Below are positions 11,647 through 22,499 of a DNA stretch of 64,000 nucleotides, in pieces. A program made the translations under genes and the position numbers. The notes under the pieces were generated by a model. That model had not been told where the DNA came from. It did no database searches and saw only the letters and a list, made by a program, of their open reading frames with translations. Each line of letters begins with the position of its first letter. Positions within the stretch are counted from its first letter, which is position 1. The stretch is taken from positions 13,515,760-13,579,759 of the forward strand of contig JAJEKV010000021.1 of assembly GCA_021234155.1 (NCBI GenBank), read 5' to 3'. Source of the stretch: Isoetes taiwanensis. Lineage: Eukaryota > Streptophyta > Lycopodiopsida > Isoetales > Isoetaceae.

Positions 11647-12404
11647 TACTCCATCTCTAGGTTCTTTACGTCTGGATTTGCAGGCGCCATATAACTGCAA
11701 GCGTTTTGTAGAAGAACTGTAGAACACAACACCACAAAGAAACCACAAAATCCAGAGGGAAAGAATAGCGATAGAAGCATAGCTAGGGCTCTCAAGCTAC
11801 GGGCCATGTGTTGCCCCAAATTAAAATCATCTCAGCCCCCAATTAGAAGCTAAATTGAAGCTTTAAAATGAAAGGATCGGAAAGAAACGGAATACCTGGG
11901 TTACACAGACACATTGCCCGCTCCATGTTGCTTAGAGTGGAAACGTCAAGCCCCATAAATGCGTCTATGTGGCTATGGGAATATCGGACAGCTTCGACGA
12001 TAGCCAGAGCAACCGTGTTTAGAGCAGAGCCGACATAATATTCAAATTTGAGAATATAGGCGCTCCCACAAGGCTTAAGCATTTCACCAGAAGAACCATC
12101 AAACGAAATTTGATCTGCCTCCTCACCAAAGGTTTTATTAAATAGGACAGATTAGAATGTTCTATAATCATTCTGGAAGCACCAGATGGGCCGCCAAGAA
12201 GCTTCCGGAAGCCACCAAATCCGACGGTCGAGATCGCGAGGGAGTAAACCGACGGCCGGGATCTGGCGGTATAGATATAAAAGAAGCTTCTAGAAGCCAC
12301 TCCTAATATATTCAGATATATTTAGATATATATATATATACAAGTCTTTGTACTATGTAGGGCCTGTACGAGTTAGGGACTGTACAAATTCAACTAGAAG
12401 CCAA
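11647..12404. other. Unassigned interval
   Basis: No gene or element is supported. A (TA)n stretch lies near 12320-12340, just before the AGATTC array. Confidence 0.4.
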
Positions 12405-15250
12405 ATACAGAGATATATCTCTTAGATTCTACTGGATTCTTAAAGATTCTCTTGAGATTTCCATTACTTCCTTAAGATTCTCTTCAGATTTTTTCCATTA
12501 TTCCTTAAGGTCTTGAGATCCCAAGATTTCTCTAGATTCTTCAAGTTTCTATGTAGTCCTCCTATATTCTTCAAGATTCCATCAAGATTCCCTTAGATTC
12601 TCAAAGATTCTCTTGTGATTCGTATAGCTTCTCCAAGATTCTCTTAAGATTCTTCTAGGATCTCAAAGATTCTATGGAGATTCCCTTAGATTCCCATAAA
12701 TTACTGCAGATTCCATAAAATTCTAAGATTCCAAGAAGATTCTTAGAATTCGATCACATTGACTCCAACTGCGACAGAATGATGCCAAAGCATCACTCAT
12801 TGGAAAGCTCTCGATGAGGAAAGTGCATTTGTAAAATGCTTTTGCCACCTCACTACTTTTTTATTTATGACGGTGCCATCTCACCTCCTTTTAATATAAA
12901 AAATTACAATTTAATTAAAAAAATAATGGTTAGGATTTTTCCTTCCCTTTTGGTCTAACGACTAAAGATTGGCAACACCAAATCCACCCTATGAAGCATT
13001 GTGTGAAACCGACCCTGCAAAACACACCAGTGTGAAAGATTCCCCTAGATTTTTAAGATTCTACAGAGATTTTTTTGGATTTCCAAAAATTATTCCAAGA
13101 TTCGCATATATTCCTCAAGACTCTATGTAGATTCCCTAGATTCATTCAATTTTGATAAAGATTCACCTAGATTCCCCTATATTATTGAAAATTTTATGAA
13201 GATTCCCTTGGATTTCCCTAAATTCTCAAAGATTTTTCTAAGATTTCCATAGATTCCATTGGATTCCTTTAGATTCTATGAAGATTCCTTTAAGTTCTAT
13301 AAGATTTCATCAAGATTCCCCCGGATTCTTAAAGATTCCTTTAAGTCATATAAAGATTCCCTTAAATTCCATCAACATTCCCCTAGATTCTTCTAGATTC
13401 TCCTAGATTCCCAAAGATTCTCCCAAGATTCACATGGACTTCCCAAGATTCTATGTGGATTCTCTTAAATTCTCTAAGGTTCTATCAATATTCCCTGGAT
13501 TCTCAAATATTCTATGAAGATTCTCCAGATTTCTATAAATCCTCTCGAGATTCCCAAAGATTCTCCACGATTCTATGTAGATTCTCTTGGATTCCCTTGG
13601 CTTATATAAATATTCCTTTAGGTTCTTCATGATTTCATCAAGATTTTCCTAGATTCCTAAAGATTTTATGTAGACTCCTTTAGATTCCTTTAGATCATAG
13701 AAAGATTCCCTTAGGTTCTCTAAGATTCCATAAAGATTTTCCTAGATTCTCTCAAGATTCACATAGTTTTCTCAAGATTTTATATATATTTTCCTAGATT
13801 CTACCAAGATTCCTCTAAATTATCAAATATTTCTATGAAGATTCCCTAGGTTCCCATAAATTCTCTCGAGATTCCCCTACATTCCTAAAGATGCCTCAAG
13901 ATTCACCCAGATTCCCCATGGTTCTATGTAGATTATCGTGGATTCCCATAGATTCTATAAAGATTCCTCTATATTCTCCATAATTCCATCAAGATTCCCT
14001 TAGATTCCCAAAGATTCTTTATAGATTCCTCTAGATTCTCCATGATTCCATCAAGGTTCCCCAAGATTCCCAAAGATTTTATGAAGATTCTTTTAGATTC
14101 CCCTAGATTCTATGAAGATTCCTTTAGGTTATCCAAGATTTCATCAAGATACCCAGGGATTCCCCTCGATTATTAAAGATTTTATGAAGATTCCTTTAGA
14201 TCATATGTAGATTCCCTTATGCTCTCCAAGATTCACATAAATTCCCCAAGATTCTATGTAGATTCTCCTAGATTCTCTAAGATCCTAAGAAGATTCCCCT
14301 AAATTCTCAAATATTCTATGAAGATTCCCTTCGATATCCTTACATCCTCTCGAGATTCCTCTAGATTCCTAGAGATTGCCCTGAGATTCACCTAGATTTT
14401 CCATGATTCTTTGTATAGTCTCTTGATTCCCTTCGATTCTATGAAGATACCCCTAGATTCCTGAAGATTTTATTGAGATTCCTTTAGATTCCCTTAGATA
14501 CTTTGAAGATTGAGATTCCATCAAGATTCCTATAGAATCTAAAATTTATCCATCAAGATTCCCCTAGATTTTTAAAGATTCTATGTAGATTCTCCTAGAT
14601 TCTCTAAGATCCTATCAAGGTTCACCTAGATTCTCAAATATTCTATGAAGATTCCCTAAGTTTCCATAAATTCTCTCGAGATTCCCATAGATCCTCAAAG
14701 ATTATCCCAAGATTCATCTAGATTTCCCACAATTCTATGTAGATTCCCTTAGATCCTATGAAGATTTCCTTGGGTTCTCCAAGATTTCATCAAGATTCCC
14801 CATAGATTATTAAAGATTCCATCGAGATTCCCCTACATTCCAAACTATTCTCTCAAGATTCATATAGATTCCCCAAGATTCTATTTAGATTCTCCTAGAT
14901 TTCTTAAGATGCTATGAAGATTCCCCTAGATTCCCATAGATCTTCTTGAGGATCCCATAGTCCCTAAGATTCTCTTGAGATTCCCTAAATTTCCAAAGTC
15001 TATTCCAAGATTCCTCTACATTCCCCAACATTCTATATAGATTCTATTACCTTCAGTGAGATATTATGAGGATTCCCCTAGATTCCCAAAGATTCTCCCA
15101 AGGATCCTAAAGATTCTCTTGAGATTCTTCAGATTCCCTAAGGTTCTGTTGAGATTCCTCTCGGTTCCTAAAGATCCCATGAAGATTCCCCTAGATTCCC
15201 TTAAATTACCATAGATTTTGTAAGATTCTAAGATTCTAAAAGATTCTTAG
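12405..15250 (+). repeat. AGATTC degenerate array with higher-order structure and duplicated tails
   Basis: For about 2.8 kb the sequence is a run of 10-15 base monomers around agattccc/agattct. A phrase ending ctctcgagattcc recurs, with its start (tctcaaatattctatgaag or close variant) at 13501, 13821, 14305 and 14632: spacings of 320, 484 and 327, so a higher-order unit of about 325 bases is present. The array is broken at about 12760-13025 by a non-array tail, and a similar tail (agattcttagaat then gctccaa, then a t-rich block and ccaaatccac) follows the array end at about 15230-15545. So there are two modules, each array plus tail. No ORF is sustained. Confidence 0.85.
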
Positions 15251-15774
15251 AATCTGATCACGTTGGCTCCAATTGCAACGGAATAGTGCACAGGTCCCAC
15301 CTTCATCCGACCTCTGTGCTGCAAGTTACGTGCCTTTGAATGCGATTAAAAAAAAAGAAGCTTCTTGGAAAGTGCATACATAAATGCTTTTTAACTTTTT
15401 ATTAATGAGAGTGCCACCTCACCTCTTTAAAAAAAAATATCAATTTAATATAAAAAGTTAAGGGCTAGGATTTATCCTCACCCTTTGATCTAACGGTTAT
15501 AATCTATTGCACCAAATCCACTTTTTGGCACCTTCCTTGCACTTTCCTCAGAAAATTTAAGGGCTAGGATTTCTTCTCCCCTTTTGATCCAATGGCTTGG
15601 GGATGTGGTGCATGCCCCCATGCATGCCCATGCATGGCCCCCATGGAGATCCAATGGCTATATGTTCACCACCTCACCTATTTTGAAACGAACGGCCTAG
15701 ATCGATTTGAATATATAGATATCTATTCCATGAGGGCATCCAAAGTAATTTTATATATATTATGATATATGCAG
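15251..15774. repeat. Second tail of the AGATTC module and flanking AT-rich DNA
   Basis: 15251-15545 matches the tail at 12760-13020 in order and wording (gtgccacctcacctc, aaatccac...). The phrase gggctaggattt recurs at 15469 and 15561. At 15609-15646 there is a self-complementary gcatgcccatgcatggc stretch. The end of this interval (tatatgcag) is the acceptor of the first desaturase exon relic. Confidence 0.6.
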
Positions 15775-16303
15775 TTCAATGTTGCTTGGCTTGATGCTGT
15801 CACATACCTTCACCATCACGGCCATGAAGTTAGTGTACCATGGTAAAGGGGAAAGGTAAGGCACCCTTAAGCTTGATTTCTTTTAGGTGGACATTTAGAA
15901 ATCTAACTTTGTGGCTAATCTTTTCAGGAATGGAGTTATTTTCGTGGAGGTTTGTCAACTCTTGATCGAGATTATGGGTTGTTTAATAACATTCACCATG
16001 ACATTGGAACACATGTTGTGCATCATTTGTTTCCACAGATACCACATTATCATCTTGTTGAAGCTGTAAGTATCTATTGTTCATATGGATATTGTAAATG
16101 GGCTCCTTTAGACTGATATGCCATGCTTGCTTCTGCATACTAAAGCTGCTAGCAAAGTGTTCGAAAAGTATTACAGAGAACCAGAGAAATCTGGACCATT
16201 TCCACTGCACTTATTTGGAATTATGAAGAAAAGCTTGGAGCAAGATCGTTTCATTGCAGATACTGATGATATTGTATTTTATCAGAAAAAAACAACATTA
16301 TAG
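15775..16303 (+). pseudogene. FAD: Omega-3 fatty-acid desaturase, three C-terminal exons, disabled
   Basis: Omega-3 desaturases of the FAD3/FAD7/FAD8 group put the third double bond into linoleate in plastid or ER membranes. Exons read 15775-15855 (WLDAVTYLHHHGHE, then VPW-stop-RGK), 15928-16065 ([41 protein letters not shown]) and 16139-16303 (YYREPEKSGPFPLHL, DTDDIVFYQ, stop). The conserved HHHGH and the third histidine box HVVHH are kept. Introns have GTAAGG/TTTCAG and GTAAGT ends. Two defects: the invariant Tyr after VPW is TAA, and the last acceptor that keeps frame is CAT, not CAG. The upstream exons with the first two histidine boxes are absent; the AGATTC array lies there. Plastid versus ER form cannot be told. 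Confidence 0.9.
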
Positions 16304-16895
16304 CCTTGTCAATTGGCAAGCATTAATTCAAGAAGGATGTCTTCACTAAATTGAGTCACCCCTGACGAGAAAGTTAAATCTATTGACACAAAAAGGGTGG
16401 CTGAGAGCAGGTTGCATTTATTTGTAACATTACAATTGGAAGCCAACATGGCAAGCCACATATTGTGGCATGTTCCTCGCATGAAATGAATGTGTGAGAA
16501 TCGTTCTGGATATCTCTCATATGGACTAAATTCTCATTTAAATATACAAATGGAGCATCTCATAAATACAATTCATTTGTCTGGTTTTCATCTTATGTTT
16601 GTCTTAGAACACTCATGATGCTGGGCTGTAATCATGTTGCTATAAATTTAATTATAATATGCATACGTATCCAAATCCAAAATCCATTGGTAGCTAAGAG
16701 AGAATCTTAAATTGAAAATCCTCAAATAAATAAATGCTATAAATGTCGAGACAATAAGCTGCAACTCGATGAACCACACTCAAAAGTATAGGCAATACAT
16801 GCAAAATCATTAAAAATTCTATATGAATCAATTAATAATGTGTTAGTAATGCATGCATGGCTAATTATGCATGGTCTGCAAAAAGTCTGAGTTTT
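16304..16895. other. Unassigned interval between two gene relics
   Basis: AT-rich, probably old 3' flank of the desaturase. No further exon or element is seen. Confidence 0.4.
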
Positions 16896-17700
16896 TGGGT
16901 TGCCCCTAGGGGAGCAAACCCTGGTTTATGTGGGCTTGTGGCATATCTTAGGTATATGTGGGAACTTGGCTGATGCCCGTGAGGTTTTCAATATGCTGGT
17001 TTATCGCAGTGAGCACTCCTGGACTTCTCTAGTTGTTGGATATATTCAATGCGGGCAATCACGTCATGCTCTGAACCTGTACAAAGAAATGCGTGAAGAT
17101 GGTGTACATGTTAACTGTTTTACATTTATAGCTCTACTGAAAGCATGTCCACAACTCAAGGATATTGAAATGTGATGCACTTTGCAGAGGCAATAGTCCT
17201 TGAGAAGCAAATGTTGTTTCCTGCACTGCACTGATTGGAGGATACGTCCAACATGAATGTGCTCAGGAAGCACTGATTAGTTTTCAACAGATGCAATTGA
17301 AAGGCACAATCCCAGATGCTACTACCTTTGTTTGCATCTTGAATGCTTGTGGCAATATAAGATCACTGGACAAACGCAAAGAAATACATGTGAAGGTTGT
17401 TCATAAGGGTCTTGAGAAAGACATTGTTGTTGCCAATGCATTAGTTGACATGTATGCTAAATGTGGCTGATTCGCAGACTCCCAGGAGATCTTCAACAAA
17501 TTATCGGATCGAACATAGTATCATGGACTTTTTCATTTGTGGGATATGCTGAACATGGATTAGGCCATGAAGCATTGGAGTGTTATGCTAGGATGCAAAT
17601 TGGTCATGGGTTAGGCCATGAAGCGTTGAAGTGTTGTGCTAGGATGCAAATTGATTGTGTAATGCCAAATATAATCACATATATGTGCTTAAAGATTCTC
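16896..17700 (+). pseudogene. PPR protein relic, three frame segments
   Basis: Pentatricopeptide-repeat proteins bind organelle RNA. Segment 1 (16900-17175) has GNLADAREVFN, SWTSLVVGYIQCGQSRHAL and YKEMREDGVHVNCFTFIALL. Segment 2, in another frame (about 17210-17470), has GGYVQHECAQEAL, PDATTFVCILNACGNIRSLD and ANALVDMYAKCG, then TGA. Segment 3 (about 17505-17700), back in the first frame, has NIVSWTFSFVGYAEHGLGHE. These match the alternating P/L/S motifs of plant PLS-class PPRs. Stops at 17173, 17468 and about 17516 and the frame changes show it is dead. A 51-base tandem duplication (17554-17604 and 17605-17655) repeats HGLGHEAL..CYARMQI in frame. No E or DYW tail is seen. Confidence 0.88.
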
Positions 17701-17724
17701 CAACTCCAAGGCAGATATGATCAT

Positions 17725-17880
17725 TATGCAAAGGAGGCATATAACATGAATAGTGGGCAGAATAATGGTCCTAGTGATGTACAAGTTGTTGAAGGTGGAA
17801 ACCTTGTAATTTCAATACAAGGTTGCGAAATGCCACAAGGAATTTCAATGAGCAAAGGGCCTTGGGTAGGGGTGGTCACT
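17725..17880 (+). pseudogene. TMK-type receptor-kinase fragment
   Basis: The translation gives NGPSDVQVVEGGNLVISIQ (frame of 17461) and then, one base out of frame from about 17822, LRNATRNFNEQRALGRGG. This is the juxtamembrane stretch and start of the kinase glycine loop of TMK-like leucine-rich-repeat receptor kinases (…VISIQVLR..T.NF.E...LGRGGFG…). A single base is missing at the Q-V-L step, and similarity ends at GRGG before the rest of the loop, so about 50 residues survive. It is joined directly to the PPR relic on the same strand. Family recognition is from motif memory. Confidence 0.7.
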
Positions 17881-19282
17881 TCATTAAGTTATGGTATCAA
17901 GTACTCTATTGTTTTCAAGTAGCAATTTTGATTGATTGTAAAAACATGACTTTAAACTATGATTTAAGCCACTTCATCCTCCGGCCGTGGAGGGCAACCC
18001 TCCGTGCGCAGCACCTTGTTTTTTTTAGCTTCTTAATTGCCCAATTATCGAGTGCAAAAAAAAAACATCTTGTTTCATTAAATTTTTTTTCCTCCACCAA
18101 AATACTGCTTAAAAAGCATTTGCCAACATAATTGGCTATACCTAAAGACACGAAAACAACTCAAATAGCATATATTGCTTTTAAAATAGTTGAAATATGC
18201 TTTTCTATTGCAACTATTAGAAATGTAAGCTTTTTATTTTATTTTTTTTAAGTGTTGACTCTTGTTTCCATTTGTAAATAGCGCAACCCCTTTAAATTAA
18301 CTTAAGGTTTTAATGCCTCTCACAAGTAAACTTTAATAAAAAACTAACCTTTAATTACTACATATATATAGGTGTACATTCTGAGTTCAGAAGCAACATA
18401 AGTGAAGAAGATCAAAGAATCAAAGAGCTTTCAGAAACCCTATCTTAAGAAGCAAAGAACAAGATCAAAAAAGAAGAGGGAAAGCCTTTACCAAAACAGC
18501 ATGTGCAAAGCCCGCTTTCTTGTAAAAGCACTCCAATTGCACAAAAAGTAAGGGCCATATCAAAACAATAATTTCTTTGGAAATCCTTTGGAATTGGGCT
18601 TCAATTAACCTTGTTAAAGGTCGACTTCTGCAATTTTTGGGCAGGAATATTCAGAGAAAACAAAAATATCCAACAACTAAAAGCAATAGAAACTAGCAGT
18701 AGTATATAGAAACAAAATTGAAGCAAGTAGGCGGGGGATTGAAGATTTTTATAAGAATAAGTGGTTCTGATACTTTGAAAATCCCAGTCGGACTTCGGAT
18801 CATTAACAAAGCAGAAAAGAATAATTTCTTTCTAAAGCGAATTTAATTAAAACGTATGCAACATGGGATCAAAATACGCCCTCATCATTATTACAAAATT
18901 TACAATGCCTTAAGATACATGAAAAGAAAACCACACATGATAATAAAACCGGCCAACAAAACCCTATTGATGCAACATGAAATGCAACGACTAGCAGATC
19001 TCCTACAATTCTCATCCAATGGCTCACAATTTTTTCCCTTTTTCACAATTTTTCGATAGCTGCCTAAATTTGATGAACTCTAACTCAGGTTCAAAATCAT
19101 ATTATTCTTGTAATGGTATAGTTTGCACAATGGCATCCTCTGGACAAACATTTGTTGCTTTGGCATCATTGCATATATCACACTAAGAGAAATCAATGCT
19201 TCGTTAAATGCAGTGTATCCTAGACCTAATATTGACGGGCTTAGTATGTCGCTATTTGACAAATGCTCATGTAATAATTAAA
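17881..19282. other. Unassigned interval
   Basis: No gene is recognised. At 17987-18001 there is a perfect six-base-pair hairpin (ggagggcaaccctcc). The ORF 18856-19059 has no known motif. Confidence 0.4.
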
Positions 19283-19580
19283 GTTGTGTCCCTCGAGACA
19301 GTATTGAATTGTCCTACACAATTGTACAGTGTACCAGCATACTTATTACAGAACTATAAATATTGTTGTGTCCCTCGAGACAGTATTGAATTGTCCTACA
19401 CAATTGTACAGTGTACTAGCATACTTATTACTGCTAAGGTTTTTCCCTCAAAAAACCCTTCGGGGCGGGAGTTTTTTAATCCTGACAGTAATACGCTTGC
19501 TGCTCTCTTTTTGTTTGGGTCCCATAGGCCAAATGGTCTCCGTGGACGATAAAAAATCTATTCTATTCTATACTATTTTG
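19283..19580 (+). mobile_element. LINE 3' end, plus strand, with an 82 bp internal duplication
   Basis: It is homologous to 40640-40850: catacttattactgctaagg, then tttttccctc and cccttcggggcg, then tttgggtcccataggccaa and ccgtggacg, ending in a TATTC-type tail. The segment starting gttgtgtccctcgagaca occurs at 19283 and 19365. The copy is 5'-truncated to the end of the second ORF plus the 3' UTR and has no RT motifs. Confidence 0.75.
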
Positions 19581-19584
19581 TAAT

Positions 19585-19670
19585 AAGAATAGAATGGATA
19601 TATTTTTATTATCCATGGAGGCCAAGAGGTCTATGGGATCCAATACAAAAACAGCCAGAAAGCCTGACTG
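19585..19670 (-). mobile_element. LINE 3' end, minus strand, abutting the previous one
   Basis: Read on the minus strand, atccatggaggccaagaggt and tctatgggatcc are the inverse of the LINE tail phrase (gggtcccatagg...ccgtgga), and the GAATA-type tail at 19585-19595 meets the tail of the plus-strand copy. Its inner limit is unclear. Confidence 0.6.
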
Positions 19671-19814
19671 ATGTTCATACAGAAACAAAGCGGATCTTTG
19701 CTGCTGCTATGAGAAAGAGTTGATTGCTTTAGTACATACACTAAAGAAATGGAAACATTATTTGATGGAGACTAAATTCATAGCCCGATTTAATCAACAA
19801 AGTCTGTGGCATAT

Positions 19815-20210
19815 TCAAACTCGCAAGTTATACGAAAATGGATTCCTCTCTGCCCTATCTAAGGCATAGTATAAATTTTCCTTCACTACTGGCGACACGA
19901 AAATATTATTTCCTACTTCTTCCTGGTCTTGATCTGCTCTGCCCCATTCGTATTTCTGGGAATCATAGACTGCAACATAGCAAGGAGTGGCGAAGAAGAA
20001 GATAACTTTATAATTCTTATTATCTATCCAAAGAGCAATTTTGATACGATGATTGTGGCCATTTGCACCTTGTATATCAAATGGCAACTCAGTTGTAAAT
20101 GGCTTAGTCCAAATGTTAGAGGGCAAAACTATAATCCACCTAGAGTGGCAAGGCTCCCAGTATATAAAGGCCACGTAAGTAAGATGGACTGTTATGTTGA
20201 AAATAGCCAC
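19815..20210 (-). pseudogene. Possible F-box-associated/kelch-type fragment
   Basis: The open stretch of 131 codons has YVAVYDSQKYEWGRADQ and NNIFVSPVVKENLYYALD, resembling the repeated V..YD....W / ....V...LY pattern of plant F-box-associated and kelch-like β-propeller domains, which hold substrates for SCF ubiquitin ligases. There is no ATG: the open frame starts after an upstream TAA, so it lacks an F-box end. Family assignment is tentative; a random open frame is the alternative. Confidence 0.3.
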
Positions 20211-20814
20211 CGATTGTTACCTAGAATTCCGATAGCACCCTTCCATGTACAAAAAGGCTGTGGATCTAGGAGCATCTGTAAAGCGCTCTACTGAAAACTT
20301 ACGAAACTTACCATTTATGAACGCTTCTGTCTCAGTGCTTGTCTAACCTTTATTCATGTGGAAGCATGTGAGCTTCAAGTTGAGAACGTCCGATAGCACC
20401 AGCCTTTTCCATTGTTTGCAAGGCACAACGCAGTTTCGACAAATCTAGCTTCCGCAGCAGCGAGCACCCAAGGTCATCGGGGAAGCTCCATTTCCATTTC
20501 TACCATCATCGAGAATGCACTTCCCCCTTTTATTTTTATTTTAGTTAATAGTTTCTTCCATTCCTCGTTTTTTTTTTTTTTTTTTTTAAGCCATTATGTG
20601 GGTTTGTTTATTTTTGGCATAGAGTTACAATTGTCATATTGTAATGGACCAACATGCAATGGAAGTATAACTACTATCCTGTTGGCAATGGGCATATGGT
20701 TTTAGGCAAGAGCTTTACTGCGTACTCTAGTTTCATCATAAATTTTTAGCAGTTTCTCTAAATAAACATTGCATTTTCATTCTTAGCTACAGATCACGAT
20801 CACATTGGGTTGTC

Positions 20815-20930
20815 TGTATGCTTTTGTTATGCCATGTGCATAGTATCCATTGTCACCTTATGTCCTCATTTACAACTTCCAAAATGCACACCTCAAATTG
20901 CATCGTCTAAAAGACATTGCGTTGCAAATC
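20815..20930 (+). repeat. Dispersed repeat, copy 1
   Basis: tgtatgcttttgttatgcca, atagtatccattgtcacc and aaaatgcacacctcaaattg are found again in the same order and orientation at 32534-32650, with about 10 differences. No ends or target duplications are clear. Confidence 0.75.
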
Positions 20931-21139
20931 TAGGACATAACAAGGAAGTCTCTAATCATGCTTGTATTCTATAGTTGTGTGTTAATTCAAGGGCTTTATA
21001 ATGTCTTTCTAGCAAATTTATTATATGGAAAATGTTCCAGTGTAACAGATGCAATATTAGTATTCAACAGTATGATATAAATGTGTATAGTCTCATGGAA
21101 TATTATCATTTCTGTCTACGTGCAACAAGAGTTGCATCG

Positions 21140-21684
21140 TTAGGGATTTTTTGGGATCATAAAAGGGCCTTCTAAGAACTGCTGACTAAGCTATATGAAC
21201 TACCAATCAGAAAATAGAACTGGTAATCCAGTCAGCAAAACAGTTATAACTAACTCACTAGATCACATTTTCTAGCATAAGTGTTGATAGAAAAGTTCAA
21301 ATGAGCTTTTGTTTGGTGCAATAGATAGATCTCATTGAGATCTTTCCAACCTTGGGTGGTTAGCATATATTTTAGCCCTGTAGGATAGTAAAAATGGTAA
21401 AAACCATATTTTTTGTAGTTTTGACAATCATAAGTGGTTAAAATATGTGCAAAGCAACTAAGATTGGAAAGGTATCAACGAGACCTATCTATTGTACTAA
21501 ACGAGAGATCATTTGGACTTTTCTATCAACAGTTATGCTAGAAAATGTGATTCAGTGAGTTAGTTATAACAGTTTTGCTGACTGGACCCGTCAGGCTCTG
21601 ATTTCTGATTGGTAGTTCATTTATCTTCATTTGGCTTAGTTGGCATGTTTTGAAGGCCCTTTTTTAATCTCAAAAAAACCCTAA
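21140..21684. mobile_element. 545 bp long-TIR MITE, copy 1
   Basis: It begins ttagggattttttgggatc and ends with the inverse, ctcaaaaaaaccctaa. The arms keep pairing imperfectly for about 240 bases (for example tgctgactaagc... against ...ttttgctgactgg, and gttgatagaaaag against cttttctatcaac). It has no ORF of note. A close copy of 546 bases sits at 53152-53697. The target duplication is not evident. It lies beside a PPR relic whose frame it probably broke. Confidence 0.85.
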
Positions 21685-21703
21685 TGGCCCAAGCGCTCAT
21701 CCT

Positions 21704-21868
21704 ATGCAATTGGAGGAAGTAAAGCTCAATAGGATTAGTTTTATCATGGTCCTTGAAGCATGTTCAAGTATTGTTGACTTAGCAAAGGGTCATGGAGCAA
21801 TTGTTGGTAGCGAATTTGAGTCCATCACTATGGTGGGAACTACAACAGTTAAATTTATGAAAGCATAG
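21704..21868 (+). pseudogene. PPR fragment
   Basis: 55 codons read MQLEEVKLNRISFIMVLEAC then SSIVDLAKGHGAIVGSEFES, the typical end of one plant PPR motif and start of the next (usually V..N..TF..VL.AC..L..L..G...H). It starts 20 bases from the end of the MITE and ends at TAG. The motif preceding the Met would lie across the MITE. It could once have been continuous with a longer PPR gene on this strand. Confidence 0.75.
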
Positions 21869-22154
21869 GAAGCCTAGAGCAGAGAATAATTTTCACAAGA
21901 TGCGGCGTTTAGATATAGCATCATGAAATGTTGTGATTGCAACGCATATGCAGCATGGTTTGGATCATCAAGCTCTACTACTTTATCAAAAATTGTGATT
22001 GGCGTAAGTTTATCAATGAATTTCTGATCATTGTATGCTGAACAATGTAATCCTTTCCCAACCATTTTTCCCAACTAATGTCTCACAAGGTTATGCCTAT
22101 GTTATGCCTTTTGCTTCCAAGCTTAAAGGAATACAATCTGATAATCTGCATATG
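21869..22154. other. Unassigned interval before the chromovirus
   Basis: No supportable gene. The last five bases, atatg, are the left target-site copy of the retrotransposon. Confidence 0.5.
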
Positions 22155-22298
22155 TGTGACATTCTAGCATAATATACGATATGAATACGTGTATTATACT
22201 ACCACGTCACTCATACATGTCGCCTTGGTGACATGTACTTGGAAACCGTAAAGGTTTGCACCCTAGGGGGCAACTCCTTATGTTGCCCATGTCTAGAA
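22155..22298 (+). repeat. Remnant of the 5' LTR (first ~144 bases)
   Basis: It matches 26569-26713 base for base with a few changes (TGTGA[CT][AG]TTC, tagcataatata, ttgcaccctagggggcaac). Similarity stops at gtctagaaaag, where gag sequence begins, marking the deletion junction. Confidence 0.88.
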
Positions 22299-22360
22299 AA
22301 GCAGTTGTGCTTCAGATGCTTCCAACTGGGATATCGGGCACACAATTGTCCTTTTGAGAT
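22299..22360 (+). pseudogene. gag: gag zinc knuckle remnant
   Basis: The translation is CFRCFQLGYRAHNCP, a nucleocapsid knuckle of form C-x2-C-x4-H-x4-C in which the His is Tyr. In the intact family this binds genomic RNA during packaging. The rest of gag is deleted. Confidence 0.7.
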
Positions 22361-22499
22361 GAACGCAGTGCTAGCAGAGTTAGGAGGATGGGAGACACCC
22401 CGGAGAATGACGGCGAAGATGCTTGCGACTACATCCAGGGTGAGTGCCACATCTTTGCTACCATTTACTCCGAAAATGCCGAGAGTCAATATTAGGTCA

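Noticed and set aside
11467-11694. 75-codon ORF with a balanced look
   Set aside because: It is a reading through a near-perfect hairpin; its second half is the antisense of its first.
12405-15250. CRISPR-like array of short repeats
   Set aside because: No constant repeat with unique spacers; monomers are degenerate and the genome is a plant's.
15775-16303. Functional desaturase gene
   Set aside because: A stop replaces the conserved Tyr, an acceptor is lost and the N-terminal two thirds with two histidine boxes are missing.
17881-18020. Helitron 3' end marked by the hairpin ggagggcaaccctcc
   Set aside because: No CTRR follows at the usual distance and no matching TC start was found upstream of the gene fragments.
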